Assembly (NCBI RefSeq): GCF_028610625.1
Contig: NZ_JAQQWU010000001.1
Coordinates: 62,001 to 126,000 of the forward strand
Source: Guptibacillus spartinae
GTDB lineage: Bacteria > Bacillota > Bacilli > Bacillales > Guptibacillaceae
Reading direction: 5' to 3'
DNA: 64,000 nt
Made by a program: the position numbers and the translations under genes. Positions 60,131 through 64,000 of this stretch are shown here, in pieces; the stretch's first letter is position 1; the number at the start of each line of letters is the position of its first letter. The notes below the pieces were generated by a model, which saw only the letters and a program-made list of their open reading frames with translations, was not told the origin of the DNA and ran no database searches.

Positions 60131-60565
60131 ATGAAAAAATATAGTAAAATCCTTGTTGCTTTTGATGGATCTGAACTAAGTGTAAAAGCACTAAATGAAG
60201 CTATAGCCATGGGTAAAGAAAATGAGGCACTTGAAATTGATGTGGTTACGGCTCTAAATCCGACTGCTCAGATTAGCTCTGCCCTTGTTTATGCAAGTAT
60301 CCTGAATGAACTTAGAAAAGAAGCTGTTGATATGTTAGAAGGAATTAGTGAAAAGTTATCCGTACAGCTACCAAATCATAAGATAAAAACAAAGGTTCTA
60401 GAAGGTAACCCTGGGAACGAAATAGTAGAATATGCAGATGAAAACGACCGTGATCTTATTATTATGGGGAGCAGAGGACTGAATGGGATACGAGAATGGT
60501 TTCTTGGAAGCGTTAGTCATGCGGTACTTCAAAGGTCTCATTGTCCCGTTCTAATCGTAAAATAA
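60131..60565 (+). CDS. Universal stress protein (UspA family)
   Basis: A 144-residue UspA-fold cytosolic protein. It begins ILVAFDGSELSVKAL and ends with the ATP-binding GSRGLNGIREWFLGSVSHAVLQ motif (G-2x-G-9x-G-S/T pattern), so it probably binds ATP. GGGGAGGAG precedes the ATG. Followed by a strong terminator. Role unknown beyond general stress. Confidence 0.92.
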   Translation: MKKYSKILVAFDGSELSVKALNEAIAMGKENEALEIDVVTALNPTAQISSALVYASILNELRKEAVDMLEGISEKLSVQLPNHKIKTKVLEGNPGNEIVEYADENDRDLIIMGSRGLNGIREWFLGSVSHAVLQRSHCPVLIVK

Positions 60566-60572
60566 TGAATGT

Positions 60573-60604
60573 GCGCCCGGCTTTATTAGCCGGGCGCTTT
60601 TTCT
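60573..60604. terminator. Bidirectional GC-rich terminator
   Basis: GCGCCCGGCT (60573-60582) pairs with AGCCGGGCGC (60588-60597), loop TTATT, then Ts. Confidence 0.92.
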
Positions 60605-61268
60605 ATTTTTCAATGTATGTAATGGTGTTTTCTTGTCCAATAATGGCTTTTGCTGCATAGCCTATAAACAGTCCGTTCTCCACTACTCCTGGAATTTGAT
60701 TCAGTGTATCATGAAGCGTGGTTGGGTAATGAATTTCACCGAACGAGCAATCTACAATATAGTTGCCATTGTCAGTTAGAAAATTCGATTCATTTTCTTT
60801 ACGAAGTGATGCGGCACACCCTAACTTTTCTAGCGCATTCACTGTTTTGGCATAGCCAAAGGGAGTGATTTCTACGGGTAGAGGAAACGTTCCCAGTTGG
60901 TTGACAAATTTACTTGAATCAGCAACAACAATCATATGTGTTGAATGGTAAGCAATCATTTTTTCGCGAAGTAAAGCACCTCCGCCTCCTTTAATAAGAG
61001 TTAGATCCTCTGTCAGCTCATCCGCTCCATCAATCGTAAGGTCGATGGAAGAAACATCTTCTAGTGATACGAGTGGAATGCCAAGTTCTTGAGCAAGTTT
61101 TTCCGTGTTATTCGATGTTGCAACACCTGTGATTTTCATCCCCTCTTTCACCATCCTGGCAATTTCAAGAATTGTCCAATAAACCGTACTCCCAGTTCCG
61201 AGTCCAACAGTCATGCCTTCTTGAACATAGGATGCTGCTTTTTTGCCAGCTAGTTGTTTTTCGTTCAT
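60603..61268 (-). CDS. rpiA: Ribose-5-phosphate isomerase A
   Basis: A 221-residue enzyme converting ribose-5-phosphate and ribulose-5-phosphate in the pentose phosphate pathway. Motifs: GLGTGSTVYW, VATSNNTEKLA, TIDGADELTED and the catalytic KGGGGALLREKM. Adjacent to gnd but divergent from it, so the oxidative pathway is grouped here. Minus-strand TTGGGA-N18-TATAAT near 61320 is a possible promoter. Confidence 0.94.
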   Translation of the reverse strand: MNEKQLAGKKAASYVQEGMTVGLGTGSTVYWTILEIARMVKEGMKITGVATSNNTEKLAQELGIPLVSLEDVSSIDLTIDGADELTEDLTLIKGGGGALLREKMIAYHSTHMIVVADSSKFVNQLGTFPLPVEITPFGYAKTVNALEKLGCAASLRKENESNFLTDNGNYIVDCSFGEIHYPTTLHDTLNQIPGVVENGLFIGYAAKAIIGQENTITYIEK

Positions 61269-61329
61269 AAACCCTTCACTCCTTCACTTATTCCAATATA
61301 TTATTAATTATAATCGTTATAGGGCGTGT

Positions 61330-61437
61330 TTCCCAATGATGACGATTGAAAGCGCCTTCTTTGTTGTGAAGGTGGGATATTGAAAGATCTTGACTCGAAA
61401 GATCATCGATAAAATCGAGTGGAAACCACCTTTTTCT
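61330..61437 (+). other. Structured intergenic element with terminator-like end
   Basis: The rpiA-gnd gap (61269-61616) has no gene. In it GAAGGTGG (from about 61367) can pair with CCACCTTTTT near 61420-61433, enclosing ACTCGA/TCGAGT. The same arm can instead pair as CTTC...GAAG, and GTGG-AAA-CCAC forms a third option. This looks like an attenuator or a short RNA end. It lies upstream of the gnd promoter. Confidence 0.4.
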
Positions 61438-61450
61438 TAGTTACTAATCT

Positions 61451-61479
61451 TTGCACGCTTTCGTGGAAAGACGTATAAT
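61451..61479 (+). promoter_or_regulatory. Sigma-A promoter of gnd
   Basis: TTGCAC (61451-61456), 17-bp spacer, TATAAT (61474-61479). The untranslated leader would be about 130 nt. Confidence 0.8.
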
Positions 61480-61616
61480 GCATACTGTCAGGCTGTTCGC
61501 GTGACTAGCTTAATGGCAAGTGCACATAATAGTGAAAGTGTATGAGTATCTTGAGTTCATGAAGTTCGCGGCAGTGGGTTCACGAAATTTTAGGGAAAAG
61601 AGTTGGAGGGAATAAG

Positions 61617-63029
61617 ATGTCAAAACAACAAATTGGTGTAATTGGATTAGCCGTCATGGGGAAGAACCTCGCGATGAACATCGAAAGTCGCGGCTATTCT
61701 GTTTCCGTGTATAACCGCTCGGAAGAAAAAACGAAAGAAATGATGTCTGAAGTTGAGGGACGAAACTTTCAGGATACATACAGCATTGAAGAATTCGTTC
61801 AATCACTTGAAGCACCTAGAAAGATCTTGCTAATGGTAAAAGCAGGTATGCCAACAGATGCAACGATTGATCAGCTTCTTCCACATCTTGATAAAGATGA
61901 TATTATCATTGATGGCGGGAATGCGTTCTTTAAAGACACGCAGAAGCGTAGCGAAGATTTGAAAGAAAAAGGTATTCGCTTTATTGGTACTGGCGTTTCA
62001 GGTGGAGAAGAAGGCGCATTAAACGGTCCTTCAATCATGCCTGGTGGACAACCGGATGCGTTTCGTGAAGTTGAAGATATCTTTAAAGCAATCGCTGCAA
62101 ACGTTGATGGTGATCCTTGTACAACTTACATTGGTCCAGACGGCGCTGGTCACTATGTGAAAATGGTGCATAACGGCATTGAGTATGGTGACATGCAGTT
62201 AATCGGCGAAGCTTATTACATGATGAAGAACGTGCTTGGTCTTTCGACTGACGAGCTTCACGAAGTCTTTAAAGAATGGAATAAAGGTGAGCTTGATAGC
62301 TACCTCATTGAAATCACAGCTGACATCTTTACAAAGAAAGATCCTGAAACTGGCAAAGCTCTTGTTGATGTCATTCTTGATACAGCTGGACAAAAAGGGA
62401 CTGGTAAATGGACAAGTCAAAGTGCACTTGATCTTGGTGTACCGCTTTCCATCATTACGGAATCTGTTTTTTCACGCTTCATTTCTGCAATGAAAGAAGA
62501 GCGCGTAAAAGCAAGCAAGCTTCTTTCAGGACCAAACGTGCCAGCGTTTGATGGCAATAAAGAAGAGTTAATTGAAAAGATTCGTAAAGCCCTTTATATG
62601 AGTAAGATTTGTTCGTATGCTCAAGGATTTGCTCAAATGCGCTACGCTTCTGATGAGTATGACTGGGATCTAGACTACGGCTCAATCGCGATGATCTTCC
62701 GCGGTGGATGTATTATCCGTGCTGGCTTCCTGCAAAATATTAAAGAAGCATACGACCGTGAGCCTAGCTTAACAAATCTTCTTCTTGATCCTTACTTCAA
62801 AGAGATCGTTGAATCTTACCAGAGCGCTACTCGTGATATCGTATCACTTGCTGTACAGCGCGGAATTCCGGTTCCTGGTCTTGCTAGTGCGATTGCATAC
62901 TATGATAGCTACCGTAGTGAAACGCTACCAGCCAACCTACTTCAAGCGCAGCGCGACTACTTTGGTGCTCATACGTACCAACGTATTGACCGTGAAGGCG
63001 TGTTCCACACAGAATGGCTTGAAGACTAA
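61617..63029 (+). CDS. gndA: 6-phosphogluconate dehydrogenase, decarboxylating
   Basis: A 470-residue NADP-dependent enzyme that makes ribulose-5-phosphate from 6-phosphogluconate. The nucleotide-binding motif [14 protein letters not shown], the NRS cofactor-specificity segment (VYNRSEE), the substrate motif [11 protein letters not shown], catalytic Lys in [16 protein letters not shown] and the C-terminal [26 protein letters not shown] are all intact. Full length compared with GndA (YqjI). TTGGAGGG precedes ATG. Confidence 0.96.
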   Translation: MSKQQIGVIGLAVMGKNLAMNIESRGYSVSVYNRSEEKTKEMMSEVEGRNFQDTYSIEEFVQSLEAPRKILLMVKAGMPTDATIDQLLPHLDKDDIIIDGGNAFFKDTQKRSEDLKEKGIRFIGTGVSGGEEGALNGPSIMPGGQPDAFREVEDIFKAIAANVDGDPCTTYIGPDGAGHYVKMVHNGIEYGDMQLIGEAYYMMKNVLGLSTDELHEVFKEWNKGELDSYLIEITADIFTKKDPETGKALVDVILDTAGQKGTGKWTSQSALDLGVPLSIITESVFSRFISAMKEERVKASKLLSGPNVPAFDGNKEELIEKIRKALYMSKICSYAQGFAQMRYASDEYDWDLDYGSIAMIFRGGCIIRAGFLQNIKEAYDREPSLTNLLLDPYFKEIVESYQSATRDIVSLAVQRGIPVPGLASAIAYYDSYRSETLPANLLQAQRDYFGAHTYQRIDREGVFHTEWLED

Positions 63030-63039
63030 GAGCTAAACT

Positions 63040-63090
63040 AAACCGCTAATCACTTCCTTTATCGTAAGGAGGGAATTAGCGGTTTTTTAC
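63040..63090. terminator. Bidirectional terminator after gnd
   Basis: AAACCGCTAAT (63040-63050) pairs with ATTAGCGGTTT (63075-63085), with CCTT/AAGG inside, then Ts. Confidence 0.8.
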
Positions 63091-63654
63091 GTTGTACACG
63101 ATTTTTCTGAAAGTGAGAATGATCTTCCAGATAACACCAATTATAATCAGGACAAAACTAGCATAAATGCATACCCATTTGATCGAGGTGAAGAAAGGGG
63201 CAGTCCATGAGATGACGGGCACTTTATTGGGATAAAAGAACATCACAGCGGATGTTGATAGATTCTCTAAGTAATCAAATAGAATACCGAAAAAGGGAAG
63301 TAGGTTTAGGAGTTGCCATTTTGCGCTGGTAATAGACTGATAGAGAACAGTAAGGGAAGCGGTTAAAAAGAACCAGTAAACGAGTGGCCAGATAACATCG
63401 AAGCTAAAGCGCTCTTTAATGTAATAGCTTCTTCCGCTTTCTCCATATTGTTCTGCAACGCTATATAGTTTTTTTGGAGTATAAAAGAAAGAACCATCTG
63501 GAGAATCACTCGTTTGGGTGACTTCATAAGATCGATCTGATACTTCGGGAAGAATAAAAATGAGGAATAGGGCGAAAATGATCACAGAGAGGAAGCACAT
63601 GCCTGGCGTTAAGTGAGAACTTAATTTTTTTGATAGAGAAGTTAGGAACTTCAT
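63076..63654 (-). CDS. Membrane protein of unknown function, four helices
   Basis: A 192-residue protein with hydrophobic segments at about 18-36, 86-105, 112-135 and 157-182. Between the first two lies a polar, Tyr- and Ser-rich outer loop (about 38-82). AGGAGGGG precedes the ATG. I do not recognise the family. Confidence 0.7.
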   Translation of the reverse strand: MKFLTSLSKKLSSHLTPGMCFLSVIIFALFLIFILPEVSDRSYEVTQTSDSPDGSFFYTPKKLYSVAEQYGESGRSYYIKERFSFDVIWPLVYWFFLTASLTVLYQSITSAKWQLLNLLPFFGILFDYLENLSTSAVMFFYPNKVPVISWTAPFFTSIKWVCIYASFVLIIIGVIWKIILTFRKIVYNVKNR

Positions 63655-63691
63655 AAAACCCCTCCTGTAAGGTTAGATAAATTTTAGAATA

Positions 63692-63726
63692 GAAAGCAAG
63701 CCAGGGAACCTCCCTGGCTTGCTTTC
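63692..63726 (-). terminator. Long terminator hairpin of the cyclase-family gene
   Basis: A 16-bp perfect stem, 63692-63707 with 63711-63726, loop ACC, just beyond the minus-strand stop codon. Confidence 0.88.
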
Positions 63727-63732
63727 TTTGTA

Positions 63733-64000
63733 TTAGGCTTCTTTTAATCCTTCAAACAAGAGAACGCGTGCAGGGGATGCATCTGTTCCTTGTAACTTCA
63801 ATGGGGCAGCAACCATGAAGTATTCTCCAGCTGCCACGTCTTTTAGACGTAAGCCCTCCATGATGATAACATCTTTTTCAAATAAAGAGCGGTGCGTAGG
63901 ATGTTCTGGTTGGCTACGCTCAATGCCAAGACCATCTACCCCTACGCCTCGAATGTTACGTTCAGCGAGATAGCGGGCTGCATCTTCCCCAACGAAAACG
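63733..64000 (-). CDS. Cyclase-family metal hydrolase (kynurenine formamidase-like), partial
   Basis: The C-terminal 88 residues of a gene whose start lies beyond the window. The segment GVDGLGIER...HRSLFEKDVIIMEGLRL followed by PLKLQGTDASPARVLL is characteristic of the cyclase/arylformamidase superfamily (VDxLSID, HR, EGL, G-x-PxR). The metal-binding HxGTHxDxPxHF motif would be upstream and is not visible. The stop codon is at 63733-63735. Confidence 0.8.
   Translation of the reverse strand, partial: VFVGEDAARYLAERNIRGVGVDGLGIERSQPEHPTHRSLFEKDVIIMEGLRLKDVAAGEYFMVAAPLKLQGTDASPARVLLFEGLKEA

Noticed and set aside
1-64000. CRISPR arrays, insertion sequences, tRNA or rRNA genes
   Set aside because: No regularly spaced direct repeats, transposase-like frames or tRNA cloverleaf patterns were seen on either strand by reading.

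Overview
The window looks like chromosomal DNA of a low-GC, Gram-positive, endospore-forming Bacillaceae member, probably a marine or halotolerant relative of Bacillus (inference). The evidence is strong AAGGAGG-type ribosome binding sites, frequent GTG/TTG starts, many U-tailed hairpin terminators, a Spo0E-type phosphatase, sporulation-type PAS kinases, RsbR stressosome paralogues, promoters of sigma-A, sigma-B and sigma-W type, and close Bacillus subtilis counterparts (tre genes, YknWXYZ, SwrC/YerO, RpmE2, RecQ, NrnB). I see no rRNA, tRNA, CRISPR array, insertion sequence or prophage block, so this is mostly ordinary core and soft-core chromosome.

Layout. 0.1-8.4 kb: lipid kinase, nucleoside hydrolase, a minimal kinase-like protein, an AI-2E-type transporter, a secreted 3D-domain wall protein, a DJ-1/PfpI protein, an aldo/keto reductase and a cupin. 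8.5-13.2 kb: a complete trehalose operon (EIIA, TreP, TreA, TreR) behind two copies of a TreR-type operator. 13.2-18.1 kb: acetyltransferase, nitronate monooxygenase, quinone oxidoreductase, orphan betaine-type binding lipoprotein, LysE-type exporter. 18.2-28.4 kb: SWIM/SNF2 helicase, HNH protein, BCCT transporter, first RsbR paralogue, sirtuin, acetyltransferase, LOG protein, acyl-CoA ligase. 28.5-34.2 kb: NrnB-like DHH nuclease, a 67-aa stand-alone sigma-region-3-like protein under a sigma-B-type promoter, then yknWXYZ behind a sigma-W-type promoter.

34.2-43.8 kb: RecQ, YetF-type protein, FbpA-like and Spo0E-like small proteins, RpmE2 (L31 type B), a small sigma factor, a TetR regulator with a downstream 32-codon ORF, and the divergent SwrC-like RND exporter. 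43.9-52.9 kb: second RsbR paralogue, HAD dehalogenase, signal peptidase I, YkwD-like CAP protein, AlkD, third RsbR paralogue, SEC-C protein, PAS histidine kinase. 52.9-64 kb: LCP wall ligase, YihY/BrkB protein, soluble histidine kinase, an HMA protein lacking one metal cysteine, polysaccharide deacetylase, two NCS2-type purine permeases, universal stress protein, RpiA, Gnd, and a cyclase-family gene cut by the window end.

Themes: cell-envelope stress (sigma-W operon, SwrC, LCP, deacetylase, 3D and CAP proteins), general stress signalling (three RsbR paralogues without RsbS/RsbT, and a sigma-B-type promoter driving a sigma-fragment-like protein), sporulation input (two orphan kinases and Spo0E) and sugar metabolism. 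The most unusual locus is 29.93-30.36 kb.
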